Source of the DNA: Podocnemis expansa
Lineage: Eukaryota > Chordata > Testudines > Podocnemididae
Assembly (NCBI GenBank): GCA_007922195.1
Contig: ML682008.1
Span: forward strand, 7,903,143-7,967,142
DNA length: 64,000 bases
Direction: 5' to 3'
A model generated the notes under the pieces. The model was given only the letters and a program-made list of their open reading frames with translations, was not told the DNA's origin and ran no database searches. Made by a program: the position numbers and the translations under genes. Positions 20,968 through 33,375 of this stretch are shown here, piece by piece; positions within the stretch are counted from its first letter, which is position 1, and the number at the start of each line of letters is the position of its first letter.

Positions 20968-21322
20968 AATTCATATGCAGATTTGATCCCATTGCCTCAG
21001 GGTTAAATAGGGACTATGGATTTTTTTCTCATTACAAAAGGTGATTTGACCTCAGCTTACTCTGTGTCTATGTGCTGTTCCCCAGTGGTGGAATCCAAAC
21101 AACTGCTCTGGTTTGGTCTAACAGTCTGACCTGATCCCATGACTTACACTTCCCTGCATTTATTTTCCTCCCATTCTGTCGGTTCCCCATCTTCAAAGCA
21201 TCTGATGAAGTGGGATATTCTTCCATAAAAGATCATGTGATAAATAAATCTGTTAATCTTTAAAAGTGCCACAAGACTCCTTGCTTCCTTTGCTGAACTA
21301 GGCTAACATGGCTGCCCCTTGG
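20968..21322 (-). mobile_element. FB1 full-length form
   Basis: Starts 'aattcatatgcagatttgat' and ends 'ctaacatggctgcccctt'. The inner segment includes 'agggttaaatagggacta' and 'aggtgatttgacctcagc'. The arm is at 21205-21310. Closest in layout to 4569-4880. Confidence 0.8.
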
Positions 21323-21610
21323 GATCCCCTCTTACTGTGACGCAGATTTTCCAGACCTCATCAGTGGGAGGGAGAGAGAAAGTCTCAACAAAACCCTAGC
21401 AAAACAAAACAGAGAGACTGTCCCATTTTGCTGACACCAGTTTATTTATTTCTCTGTGCAGAGGGCCAGAATGAGCATTGTGCACTCGTTAGGTCCCTCT
21501 TAAATCATCTAAATTAGAGAGTCAGAGGGGTTTAAATTGTGCTGGTCAAATTTACCACCCAAGAAGATTAATTTCTCCTCATCGGTTCTTAAGGGGCCAA
21601 GGTGTTTTGT

Positions 21611-21700
21611 CCTCTGATGAAGTGGGGTTTTCTCCCATGAAAGCTCATGCCATAAATAATTTTTGTAGTCTCTAAGTGCCACAGGACTCCTTGTTTGTTT
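21611..21700 (-). mobile_element. FB1 half copy
   Basis: 'ctctgatgaagtggggtttt', 'ctcccatgaaagctcatgcc' and 'ctaagtgccacaggactcc', only the right arm. Confidence 0.75.
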
Positions 21701-22710
21701 CACCCAGAGAGACTGTCCTGGGAAAACAAACTCAGGAAACATGCACTGAAGTCATAAAATGGGGGGTAGGTTTTCCCCAACTGACAGTCAGTGATCCAGG
21801 GAAAGATTTTTAAATTGATATCTCTCTGGTTCAGTATAGATAGTCACTTTTGTTTTCAGAATAAAGCTCCAAACTAGAGAACTAGAGCAGCTTGAGGACA
21901 AAAGAGGAAAAACTAGAAGTTGATTTTGCAGTTGCCATTAGCAACCATAGTAGATTTGCTGTTATTAATAGGACAACTAGAGAAATCACAACAGGCATAC
22001 AATGGGCCAGATTATCCACTTTGTTATACCAGCAAAAGCCTGTGTAAGTTAGGTCAGTAGAGTCAAATTGGTATAAAACTGGTGTTACAGAGTGGAATTT
22101 CAGATCCAATGTATCTAATATATAGAAAACAGTGCCAATTGCCTTTTATTTGTCACACTATTTTTCGTATTTGAGCACCTATTTTCACTAACTGGATTAA
22201 ATTGCAGAATATTGCTCACTAACTTGCATGCTTTTTTGCATTCTCTACAAAAAGAAAATCACTGCAGCTTTATGGAATGTGGAGAAGTTTTAGGAAACTA
22301 TTTTTACACTTCTGGCTATAAGACAGAAAATGGATTTCCTAATGAATTAATCTGCATATTTCCTTGTTTCAGATAAGATATATCCATTCCTGGGCCCAAT
22401 TTTAAAAAGCACATCTAGCTTCTGTCTACAAAAGCAGTGAAGGAGCCAAAGGAAAAATGCAGGGCCTTTTTTCAGCACATGTGGGTTTCAGCACTGTAGA
22501 AGTTGAGCTGCTTTTTTACCATCAGATCACTAGCTGAAGAGGTACAGTGTGCTTGGCACTAGTATTAAAATACATGCACGTTGTCTGAAATGTGTTATAC
22601 GTGCACTCACCTGGCTGGCCAGTTCATTAGCTGGTATTGGTCGGCATGGGTCTCTTAAATTCTGTGGAACTATGACCATATGCACTTAGGCCCTGCTTTT
22701 TATTCACATT

Positions 22711-22982
22711 AAAGGCTTGTCAACACTTAAAATGCTTCTGCATCTGTGCTGCTGTTGGGCCTCAGTGTTTTTTCTGACCGAGGAGGTTCTCTCCTCAGCA
22801 TAGTTAATTCACCTCCCCATGTGGCAGTAGCTAGGTCCCTGGAAGAATTCTTTTATTGGCATAATGCTGGGCCCATTGTGGGTTAGGTCAGCTAAATTGT
22901 GCCACTCAGGGTATGTGGATTTTTCACACCATTGAGACCCGTAGTAAAGCTGAACTAATTTTTTAGTGTAACCAGGCCTTAG
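22711..22982. mobile_element. MITE D
   Basis: Ends 'aaaggcttgtcaacacttaa' and 'tagtgtaaccaggccttag' form an imperfect inverted repeat of about 18 bp. 270 bp and non-coding. Confidence 0.65.
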
Positions 22983-23405
22983 TCACTGTAAATGTAACAT
23001 CCTACTTTAAAGCCTCTTTATATTGCCAGAATGGTGCCTTAGTATGAAAGAGAATCAGGCTTTTTACAGATTATCCTTTGTCGTTGTATTTTGTATAGGA
23101 ATATCTAGCAGTATATTGTGTCTCAGAGTATAGTGGGAGTATGTTGCAAATTTAAGAATGTAAAATAACACCTATCCCTGAACATCATTAAAGAGCTGCT
23201 TTTTCTGAACTGAAACACAAAACAGCAGTTTAACAGATCACAGGAGTACTACAGAACAGATTAGGACAGCAAGTGAAGAGTACCTTATCCACTTAAACTA
23301 TCAGGGGATTTTGGTTAGGTTGAGTTTAATTATCCAAATAATTACATACAATGCTACACTATCCTCCTTTGGATCCCACCTTAAAACTCAGCTCTGCCTA
23401 GAGAT

Positions 23406-23670
23406 AGAGTTACCAGATACCAAAGCCTGGAAAGGAGGACATTGGAGGACACATGGAGAAAATGTAGTATTAATGTGATAGTCCTCTGGTTTTAGGGGGC
23501 CCTGGAACACTTCCTCCTAAAAAGAAGGTGTTCTGGGGTGTTCTGGCTTACTTTAACCCCTGTAAGTAAAAGCCAGACAAAATCATGTCTTTTGAAAATG
23601 CCTGCCAGATGGAGGGCGTGAAGGGAAAAAGGAGGACGTGTCCTCCTTTACCCTGACATCTGGTAACCCT
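23406..23670 (+). mobile_element. MITE B, isolated copy
   Basis: 'agagttaccagataccaaag' to 'gacatctggtaaccct'. The only copy in the window outside the 10-12 kb array, in the same orientation as copies 1 and 2. Confidence 0.85.
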
Positions 23671-23844
23671 ACCTAGAAACCTACAAACCAGTGCTCAGTT
23701 GATAGATAGCTTGTGTGCTATGAATGTTAATTGTTCTTTGGAAATGGTTCTTTTATGTTAACCAGGATTGTTACAGCATTGTTTTGTCCTTCCACCCAAC
23801 CCTGTTTGTTTTATTTACCTGTTGTCTGATCATATGCTAAGATT

Positions 23845-23955
23845 GAAAGCTCTTTGGGGCAGGGACTGGCTTTTTTTTTGTTTTGTTATAACAGTGTAAT
23901 GACTCTTATTTGGGGCCTCTGTGTGCTAAAGTACCACAAATAATAATAAATTGGC
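23845..23955 (+). repeat. amniote LINE/SINE 3-prime tail (family T)
   Basis: 'aaagctctttggggcaggga', then 'tataacagtgtaatg', 'ggggcctctgtgtgctaa' and 'aaataataataa'. The same module recurs at 30620-30715, 50930-51045 and 52588-52695. Confidence 0.65.
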
Positions 23956-24790
23956 TTTAAGCCATAACACAGATTTTTTAGTGCAACATTTTTGTCTGTG
24001 AATATTTTGTATCACATGAACCTGGTCTACACTGAGAAGCTTTAAAACTGTTACTTGCTGCTGGAGCGGGTCTGTTGGTGGAAGGTATAGTTTTGACAGA
24101 ATTTGGGCAGTATGATTAGAAATTAAAGACAAAAATGCCTGAGTCCTAGCTGTACTGAGTTTCTACCACAGCTACAGCTACTAACCGTGGAGCTGCCCAT
24201 GTAGTGAATTACAGCTGGGAGTATTACTAGTAAAAGTGCAAACTGTTGGAAGGAACTTCTCTAACGTATATTGTGTGCACATTTCCTGAACAATTCAGTT
24301 TTTCCTCTATAGTTTATCTGCTCCATTTACTTGTGAAAAGCCATTTTCCCCCCTTCTAAAGTTTTGAAAGAACTGTAGGAATTTCTGATAAGACAGCATA
24401 AAGAGCTTTTTCAACACTCACTCTGTTTTGGTCATCTTCCAGTAAAAATAGCGTAAAAGATTTCAGAGAAAGAATGCAGTGCAGCCCTGGAGGAAAATGA
24501 AGGAAAATCAAGATACTGTTTTTCTTTCATTAAGATTTCAGTATGGTCTCCTGGTTTTGTGTTTACATTTAATTTTTGTAAATGTGGCAGTGAGATACTG
24601 AAATAATTGTAGGTAATTCAGAGCAACCGAACACAGATTTTTTAAATGCTTTTTCTAACTAACTGCTGGAAATATTGGAATTTTGTCCAGTAAATCCAGT
24701 CTTTAATTTATGAAGCATTGTAGCTGTTTTTAGTGGCAGTAACATTAATCTGTATGACTGGAAAAGTCTGAGGAAACAAAGAACAATAAG

Positions 24791-25130
24791 TTCCAAAGGA
24801 GCAGCCGTGTTAGTCTAGTTCAGTAAAACAAACAAGAAGTCCTGTGGCACTTAAAGACTAACAAATTCATTTATCACATGAGCTTTTGTGGGAGAAAGTC
24901 CCACATCATCAGTTGCTTTGAAGATGGGGAACCTTACATAATGGGAGGAAATAAGTGTAAGTCATGGGATTGGGTCACACTGTAACAGCAAATCAAAGCG
25001 GTTGTTAAGATTCAAACACAGGGAAACAGCACATAGAGGAAGATGAGGTCAAATCACTTGTTGTAATGAGGGAAAAAAAAATCCAAAGTCCCTATTATGC
25101 CCTGAAACAATGCAGTCAAATTTGCAAATA
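24791..25130 (+). mobile_element. FB1 full-length form, forward
   Basis: Starts 'ttccaaaggagcagccgtgt' and keeps the reverse of the inner blocks seen at 4569 and 20968 ('gaggtcaaatcacttg', 'cctattatgccctga'). Confidence 0.85.
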
Positions 25131-25439
25131 AGTCTCCTGCATGTGAGCAAAGCAGCACCACTTTGTGCTGTTTTCAGTGCAATCGCATAGGCCAAGTAGG
25201 GTTCAGCTTAATCAGTTGTAGACCACCAAAGAACTGGTTACTGCAGAAACTGGTGTTGGTGAGTATGGGTTGACATTCTTCCCTCTGAATGTATATGGGC
25301 AGAATTGGCAGAATTTCATTTTTTTAATATAATTTTGACAGATAATATTAATTTTTATTTTAAGTGTTTTTCTTGATGTTTGTCAAGAGAATTGTTCACA
25401 GTTATGGGAAATTATGAGGGGGGCAACATCACATGTCAA

Positions 25440-26405
25440 AATACCAAAGTAGATACCCTATGATGGACCATGCTTCCCTGCACTGGTTCTCTAAGGGTTA
25501 ACTCTACCCCGTGGGCCATGGAGGCCATGCTTCCTCAACACTGCTAGGGTGCTTCAGATGGAGATCGGGTATAAGAGGGAAACAAGCAACTCAGTCCGAC
25601 CTGGCTACTGATGATGAAGGCTGCAGACTGCCAGTTCTCTCTTGGAAGCTGCTGCAAACTCTAATCCCAGACCTGAGGCATGCCGAGACGCAGGGCAGGT
25701 TGCAGGCTGGTGGACGCACCCAAAGAAGGGACCAAGCGACCAGGAATAGGGACCCCAGGGGCCCTGGAGAATTGTGGGTCATCACCACGAGAGACAGATA
25801 GGAAATTACCAAGGGACTTGAATGGTGCTACAGGGGGAGAATCAGGGAACCGCTCAGCATGTTTCAGGAGGATCCTTGCTGGCTTGGTGGAGAATATCCC
25901 TATCACTGCCAGGGCCCTGGGCTGGGGCTCAGAGGAAGACTGAGGGCCCAAACCTTCTACCTCGGGTGCAGCATATCCCTAGGCAGCACCGCACTACCAG
26001 AATGTGCCAAAAGACCATATTATCTCACTGAGATGAATGAGCTGATGGACTCAGGCTACTAGATTGTGTTGTCCTGACAGGAAGGGCTGCTTTATTGGCT
26101 CTGACTATTAGGTCTTACTGCCTGAGAACCAGGGTCGCTACTGACTCTGGCTACTGGGACTACTTCTCCTACACAACAGGGCCAACATAGTTACTCTGAC
26201 TATCCAGCCATACCACCTTGTGTGAAGGAACAGCCATGTCGACCCTGGCTTTTAGGCCATATGAGAGAAGAACTACGTTGTGAAAGAAAACAGCCACATT
26301 GTCATTGGCTGCATCCCTTCAGGCTACGGGGGTTGACCCGTGTCTGTGCCAAACAAGGAGACAGGCATGCTCACACTGCGCCATACCCTTACATCAGACT
26401 CTTAT
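25440..26405 (+). repeat. GC-rich reiterated unit, possible LTR or unknown repeat
   Basis: A sharp change to GC-rich sequence in an AT-rich neighbourhood. From about 26090 a motif near tctgact-a-ttagg recurs four times: gctctgactattaggtc, ctctggctactggg, ctctgactatccagc and accctggcttttaggc. Short open frames at 25511-25801 and 25680-25943 lie in different frames and show no domain. I recall similar sequence as repetitive in turtles but cannot name it; no matching second LTR is in the window. Confidence 0.45.
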
Positions 26406-27214
26406 AGCAGCGTTTTTTCTTATTTTGCGTATATGTAAATTTTGATTATTATTGATGCAAATATTTTTTCATTGGTTTGTGTGCCAACATTTACCAATAA
26501 AAATCTAATCCTTCCAAACCTGGATATGGTTGTTGCTGTTAGGGTGCTAAAGAATGTGCTATTGGGGAAGATGAGTTGCAGATGAGACATTAAGACAGAG
26601 TTCTTTTCATATGTCTCACTAGGCATTTATATTGTGCTCATTACAGTAATATTTGAACAGCTTCCATATTCTAAAAACCCTTGACAAATTAATGTAACTG
26701 AAGATTCCATGATACTTCTCATCATTTGTTACCTTGATGTTATGGCCAAATTCAAAAACTGTTCAATCCAGGAAATGTATGTGTTGCCTGCCCTCATTCT
26801 TTCTGGAGTCTTGTATGGTATTCTTTACTTCCTGATGTAAGTTGATGTATTGTTTTTAAGAACTGTTAATAAATTGCTTTGTTTACTTACAGAAAACTGA
26901 ATTTTGGCCACAGATAAATGTATAGTTTGTATGTATAGCATCTCAAATCTGTTAATCTTTCTGGGATGAAAGGAACTCTAAAAGTGATTTATCATAAGAT
27001 TAGAAGCATGCTTCTCCACTGCAATTATTTAGTGTTCTTTTTTTATTCTTGAAAAAAGATTATGCCATTTTGGGGGACATTCATTATGTTATTCATGTAT
27101 TACGGTATGTCTTTATGCTGCAGCTAAGAGTGGATCACATTGTTTTGGCACTATATGAACACCCAATGAGAGACAGACAAAGAAATGGTGGGAGGAATAC
27201 AGTGACATGGTGAG

Positions 27215-27325
27215 GTGATGCGATCTGCCCAAAGCGTTACAGTAAGTCAGTTGGACAGCTAAGAATACACCCAGGTTTCCTAACTCCCAGCCAATTGCCC
27301 TGAGCATTAGAGCACACTTCGCCCC
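27215..27325 (+). repeat. MIR-like SINE fragment
   Basis: 'atctgcccaaagcgttacag', 'gtcagttggacagcta', 'acacccaggtttcctaactc' and 'agcattagagcacactt' follow the MIR core in sense order. Confidence 0.55.
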
Positions 27326-27794
27326 CTACATAAATACAATTACTGTAGAATATATTTTTGACAGTACGTTCCATTAATGTAAATCTAGTTTGGATTTAGT
27401 TTCGTCTTCAAACTGTTCCTTTGTCATTTAAGGATAGAGGGTCAAACTGAGACCTTATTCTAAGCAGGTACCTCGCTGCTGAAGTAAACAAGTGCTTAAA
27501 CAAAAGACCATTGCTAATTGGGTCACCAGGAATCCTGCTGACTGCCAGAGTAAAAGATTTTTACAGATGCTTAATTTTAATCATTTCCATTCACTGACAA
27601 ATCCCACATACAATTTGCTTTTCGTGTAAACCAAAAGCTTTATCAGTAACAAAGCAGGCCAGCATGTAGGGACTTGTATAGATGAAAGAGTGTTAAAGAA
27701 TTTGCTCTTCCAAAGTAAATTTCATTGTAGAAATATATTGTAAATAGTGAAGTGTGAGAGTCCAGAGTAATATAAACAAGTAGTTTAATCTCAA

Positions 27795-28397
27795 GAAAGA
27801 TATCTAGAATTGGAAGAAGTACAGAGGGGAGCAACAAAATGATTAGGGATATGGAGAAACCTCCATGTGAGGAGAGATTAAAAGGACTGGGACTGTTCAT
27901 CTTAGAAGAGAGGTGAGTGGGGGGGGGCATACAGTAGAGATCTACAAAATCATAAATGGTGTGGAGAAAGTGAATAATGAAATGTCATATTCCCCTATTA
28001 TGACACAAGAATTTGGGGTTACCAGTGAAATTAATAGGGAGCAGTTTTAAAATAGTCATACAAAGTACTTCTTCAGACAATGCACAGTCACTAGTCAAAC
28101 TCATTGCCAGGGAATTTGAAGGCCAAAAATATAACTGGATTAGAATAAAAATTAGATATGTTCATGGAGAATAGGTCCATCAATGGCTATTAACCATGAT
28201 GAAGAGGGACACAACCAGACGTTCTAGTTGTCTCTACAGCTCCGACTGCCAGAAGATGGAACTGGACAGCTGGGGATGGATCTCTTGGTAATTGCTCTGT
28301 TTTGTTCATTCTGACACATCTGGCTCTAGTCACTGTTGGAAGACTGGTTGCTGGGCTAGACGGACAATTGGTCTGACCCAGTATGGCCATTCTTATC
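27795..28397 (+). mobile_element. CR1 LINE 3-prime part
   Basis: Sense CR1 3-prime region: 'agaggggagcaacaaaatga', 'ttagggatatggagaaac', 'ctgggactgttcatctta', 'agatctacaaaatcataaat', and the 3-prime UTR ending 'ggtctgacccagtatggcca' ttctta. The C-terminal RT codons are decayed; no long open frame remains. Confidence 0.85.
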
Positions 28398-28399
28398 TC

Positions 28400-29280
28400 C
28401 TTAGTTTGTATTTGTTTTTTTGTGTTGGTGGAAAAATAATTGAAACATCTACCCCATTACAGTATATAGTTGTATTCAACTTCTACTGGACCAGTGAAGT
28501 GGTCTGAGAAAGACACATAGTACTGTAACTTTTTTTTAAAGAAAAGTCGTTATTTTGGAAGTACGATGAGTTTTACAAGCTGTCACCACAAGAATTAGGG
28601 CAATCCAGAGCCTTTGGTGAACCCTGACATGGCTCCATCCTTAAGGCCATTCTCTCCAATCCCCACCCTCCGCACTCACACTTGGAGCACCAATAGGCCT
28701 GCCTCCTCAGAGAGAAAATGAAAGTGGCATGGAGAACCCCTTCTGCTTCCTGAAAAGAGTGGAGCTCCCCTCTTCTCAAGTAATAGGGGCAACAGCAGGG
28801 AGTCTTCTTCCCCCTACAGAGACTGGGATGGAAAATGGTGAGCTTCCCAGAACTTACCTCTGCATGGGGAATATCTGGTTGGGAGCATGCATTTGTGCCT
28901 AAGTTCAGTGGAGGTTCTGCTATCACAATGAGTATCCAGGTGAATTGTTTGCATATGCCTCCTGTCCAAGAATCCATTTTTCTCTAACAATGAGCTCCCC
29001 TTTCTGTGAGATGCACTCAGTCATCAACATGCAATGCTACTATGTGTTTTCAAGAATGCAGACACAGTTTTGTGTAGTGCATTGTGCAAACCACAATGGA
29101 ACAGATCTTCATTTGACAAGCAAGTTTACATTTCTGTAGCTCCCTTTGACTTAGATTATCCTACATAGTTTACACATAAAGGCTCTGCTCCTGAAATTGG
29201 TTGTGCATAGTTGCATACAGCCTCCTTGACTTCAATGGGGCTCTCAGTCATTGGAAGAAATGAAATGGGATCTACTACAT
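28400..29280. other. unique sequence, nothing firm
   Basis: A 134-residue minus-strand frame at 28573-28977 has no domain and no splice context. 'ttgacttcaatggggctctc' near 29227 is a copy of an old dispersed motif. Confidence 0.35.
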
Positions 29281-29492
29281 CAGTGGTTCCCAACCTTTTC
29301 TCTGCCACGGCACACCTTGATTCCTTGAATTATTTTGAGGCACACCACCATACAGTCTCCAAATGAACTCATGAATATTCATGAGCCAACCCAGAACTCT
29401 CAGTATTACTGTTTTTCAAAAAATACCGCAGCGCACCTGCTCAGGCCTGACGGGACACCTGTGTGCTGTGGTACACTGGTTGGGAAACACTG
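29281..29492. mobile_element. hAT-type element with tattcatgagcca core
   Basis: Ends 'cagtggttcccaacc' and 'ggttgggaaacactg'. A perfect 8-bp duplication, tactacat, at 29273-29280 and 29493-29500. Paralogous to 48712-48928, sharing 'gaattcatgaatattcatga'-type sequence and 'ctgctcaggcctgacggg'. Confidence 0.95.
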
Positions 29493-29942
29493 TACTACAT
29501 GATTGTTACTGGAAATTATAATACTTTGTTCACTGAACCCTAAAGGGGAATTTAGCTAGGTAGAAAGTAGTTACCTGAGATGGAATCTAGCTTGGGTATC
29601 AAAGCTACGACTCTCTGCTCCTGTGAAGAGCACAGCAGTATTGTAACTTAATATCTTGTCTGGAAGATACAGAACCCCATCCCACACTGCTGGACACTGG
29701 TTAAGCATGACGCAGAGGGAAGAGTGCCATCTGTTCAATCACCAACAGCAACTCCTTCCTGCTCTTAGTGGCTGGTTGAAGACCTTCCAGCTGAGCTGAC
29801 TCCATCTTGTTCCGTTAACCTGCTGGATCGGATGGGTCACAGAACATGTGCGGCATAGCTTTGAGATAAACGTTTGTGCACGTTTACTCAGGTTTTGCCT
29901 TAAATCAGTGCTGTGTGCTCACTGCTGAGAAGTGATATCTAC

Positions 29943-30240
29943 TCAGGGCAGGTCTGCACGGTGGCAGGATTTTGGTGGCAGTTGAAGGGAGATACACAAA
30001 GTACTTAAAATACTTTGTGTATCGCCTGCCAGTTGTCTACCACCTTCTTACAGCTGTGTCCTCAGAGTGGTGAGCTGAAGACAAATGCCTTCCCTTCAAA
30101 GTAGCACTCAGTGACTTACTGGACTGGCCTTCAGAGATTGACTTCCTGATCAGCTGAGCGGGTCTTCGTGGACTTGATCAGTTGATTGGCATGGTAGCGA
30201 ATTTGCTGCCGTCAGTGAAGACAGCTCTTTAGACACAGGA
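29943..30240. mobile_element. probable MITE with internal hairpin
   Basis: A perfect 13-bp hairpin, arms 29991-30003 and 30011-30023, reads gatacacaaagta / tactttgtgtatc. The right end, 'gcgaatttgctgccgtcagt' then gaagaca, is close to the right end of family C at 40604-40625, so it is probably a relative. Confidence 0.6.
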
Positions 30241-30619
30241 ATTGCTGTATTTGCACAGCTCAAGAGTCTTTGTAAGCCACCAAGCAACAGAGAATGTTGT
30301 TTCCTGAATACAACCCAGGTGGAGAGGGTGTGGATTCATAGTTTATGATTTACATAAGACATTTGTTAAGGAACTGCAAAATAAAGTTTTAAGAAAGGAA
30401 AACATTTCACTTATGCCTTCCGTCCAAGAATCTGTGTTCATTTTTTATTTTCTTGTTAAATTTAAGTCTAATGAATTTATAATCAGCGTCTTCTAAAAAG
30501 AAATTCTGTAAAGTATGATAGATTATTTTGCGCCTGCCCAATTTACCTCTCTTTTATCCCAGGTGCTTTAGGGTGCTATGGACCTATAGAGCTGTTTGCT
30601 TTCATGTGGTACATTGTGT

Positions 30620-30715
30620 CTAAAGGCTTGAAAGCTCTTTGGGACAGAGTCTCTTTCTTTTTATCTGCTTGTAAAGCGCTTAAGTGCCTTTTTCGGCTCT
30701 GTGTAAGAAAAAAAG
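30620..30715 (+). repeat. family T 3-prime tail
   Basis: 'gaaagctctttgggacagag' followed by tctttttatct and 'gtaaagcgcttaag', the same module as at 23845. Confidence 0.6.
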
Positions 30716-31829
30716 TATCCCTATTGCTCTAAAACTGAATAGTCAATTTGATGAAGAACATTCATATTTTAATAATCTTCTTCCAAAGTAACCTTCTACC
30801 TTGGGTCCTCTTACTCACATAACCAATCTTTGCTTTGCTGCCTCACTCATCATCTCTTCTACTAATCCCATCTCCAAATACAGAGTGTGGTCTTGAGAAG
30901 CGGCATGCACTGCACTTGGTCTGTACTTTTTAAGATCAGGCTCACACAAAGTAGCTCGTTAACATGCGTGAGTTCAGTCATGTTCCCATGCAGAGTTGCA
31001 GATGTCTAGCTGCAAAGTGCCTGTTATCACCAGAAATGCTCCCTAAGCCTTGTGAGGCTAGTCATGTTATTTTGGACAGGGTTTTAAATGACTATAGAAA
31101 CATGCAATTGCTTGAGAGTGCTCCATTCCCTGGGGATAACCATACCTGGATTTTTTATTCTTTAGTTGTGGTTTGCAGTCTGATGTTCTTTGAAACATTC
31201 TTTAAGTCTGGCTTTTTGAGCAGTTGACTAGGCCTTGTATTTGTTTGCAAAGCACCTGCGACAACATGGCATTTCTGCTTCTCACGCATCAAGCAAGGCA
31301 GCTACAAATTACGCATCCATGATGATTTATGCCTCACTGGTTGGAAAAACATAATTTCATGAGTCCCGCTGAGTCTTGCTCTGTTTTTCTGTGCCAATAT
31401 CAACTGCTTAGTGTAGCTCGTACAAGTATTATCAAGTATGTAGTGCAGATTATTTTATATTTCAGTAGCAGGTTGTGTTGATTGCTTTTATTTTTTGCAT
31501 CAGCAAATTAACATTGAGAATCCATAGCTTGTTTTAAAGATTAGATACAGCTAAAATTCATATTTTGTTCTTACTTGCTTGAGCCCTTTGCAAGCAATGC
31601 CTGTAACTTAATATTGTCTTCATAATGGTTTTGAAGTTTCAGAAAATTTTGTATGGTTTTAAGAAAAGGCTTTAAGCTATTAGCTTAAATTATTTATTAT
31701 AAACACAAGCAGCTGCCTTGGCCAGCAAATGTAAGTGAGGAAGGAGAGCTGAGCTGATTCAGGTAGGAAAGGGGAATGCAGAACTATGCGTAGAGCATAG
31801 GGTGAATAATTCCACTGAATTGCCTAAAG
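30716..31829. other. unique sequence, nothing recognised
   Basis: AT-rich, no clear repeat. An 87-residue frame at 30964-31227 has a hydrophobic C-terminal stretch but no family resemblance and no splice evidence. Confidence 0.35.
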
Positions 31830-33329
31830 CAGGGGTGTCAAAACGCATTTGCTATGGTGAGCAAGATTTCATTTAAATGTACCACAAGTGGGCCATACAG
31901 ACCATAACTCAAATCAGGAGCGTTGCTGCATAGGTAGATCTGGGGCAGAGGCCCTCAGCCCCCACCCCCTAACCCCCACTCTCATTTAGCTTCAAAATCT
32001 CCTGCCGCTATTTCCTCCACCTTGCCAGGCTTCAGGACCACCTCCCACCCAGGTTTTGTGCAAGCCCAAGGCTGCACCCTCCCAGATTCTCCACCATGTG
32101 AAGACAAGGCAGAGAGGGCTGCCAAGTGCCACTCCCAGTTCCCACAATTCCCCATTCCTCATTTACTCCCTCCCACACTGACCCCTATGTATGGCATATG
32201 TTTTAGCCCTCCGTGTACTTGAACTCCCAAGTTTCCTCTAACAGCTCTATTTTCCAGTAACCAACATTTCCCTTCCATCAGGTTCCTTTGTGAATGCCCC
32301 CTCCTCATCTTTACCCAGAGACCCCAAATTAAACTCTCCTGTTCCTTCACCATTTGCCTTTTACCTTGCTCCCTTCCTTCAGCTACCCCATACTCTGGGA
32401 AGGCCGCCCCTACATCGTCATCCCCCATACATCCATCCTTCCTCCAAAATATCCCCATTCCTTGATCAGCCTGACATTTCGACATTTGGAGATGGTGACC
32501 CAAGGTTGCCAACCTTGCATTTTAGTTTTTACTGATATGAAGAGATTAAATAGATTTTTTTTCCCTAAACTGACAGGGTAAACTTTTTACTGGCATGACT
32601 AAAAGCAGCATAAACAATACAATAACACCATTATATCTTAATGTCACTCTTTGGGATGCACAGTGGGGAGAGATGGGGAAGACTGGGGAGAGGTAGGAAC
32701 CCCACCACAGGCAAGATTGGGGCCCAGGGACTCCAGGTATAGTGGCACTTTGGCTGCACCCCATGGAGCACAGAGGGATCCACTGAACATTGCCCCTGCT
32801 AGTGCTTGCTGCTCAGACACTACTTTCTCCTGAAAATGGTAAAAGCCTTCCGCCAGCCCCCATGGAAATTCAGACAGGTTAGGTAGGAAAGAGTTAAAGT
32901 TTACTCAGTATACAGACTTGAAGATAGCAATGACTTGCCAAATAGGTAACCCTTAATGCTTTACCTTTTCTGCAAGTCATGTTTTAAGTGCCCACTCAGG
33001 GAGGGGATTTAAAAACACCTGCCCCCAGCTTCCAGTGTGTATCTTCACTTAACTAACAAAGAGAGCACTGAATCTCCCTGCATTTAGCTCGGAGCCCAGG
33101 GCAAACCATTTGGGGCATGAGCCCTGTTGGCCCAACACCAGCGACACCCCTGAATGAAATAGTGCTGCACTTTCATGGCATTGTGGGGTGTTATGTATGC
33201 AAAACAGTGCTCCATGATACCATTCTCATTGCTAGAGTGTGTGGTCTTGTGGAGCACAGTCTCACATAGCCAGACTCTGTGATGATGTGAGACATGACAC
33301 TTTCGTGGCACTGCAGAGCACTGGGTGTG

Positions 33330-33372
33330 TGAGACCACACTCTCTCTCTGTTAGGGAGAGAGTGTGGTCTCA
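33330..33372. repeat. perfect 17-bp hairpin
   Basis: tgagaccacactctctc at 33330-33346 and its exact complement at 33356-33372, with a 9-base loop. It abuts the TTCGAA MITE, which begins at 33376. A weaker echo, agagtgtgtggtctt, lies near 33234. Confidence 0.9.
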
Positions 33373-33375
33373 TGG

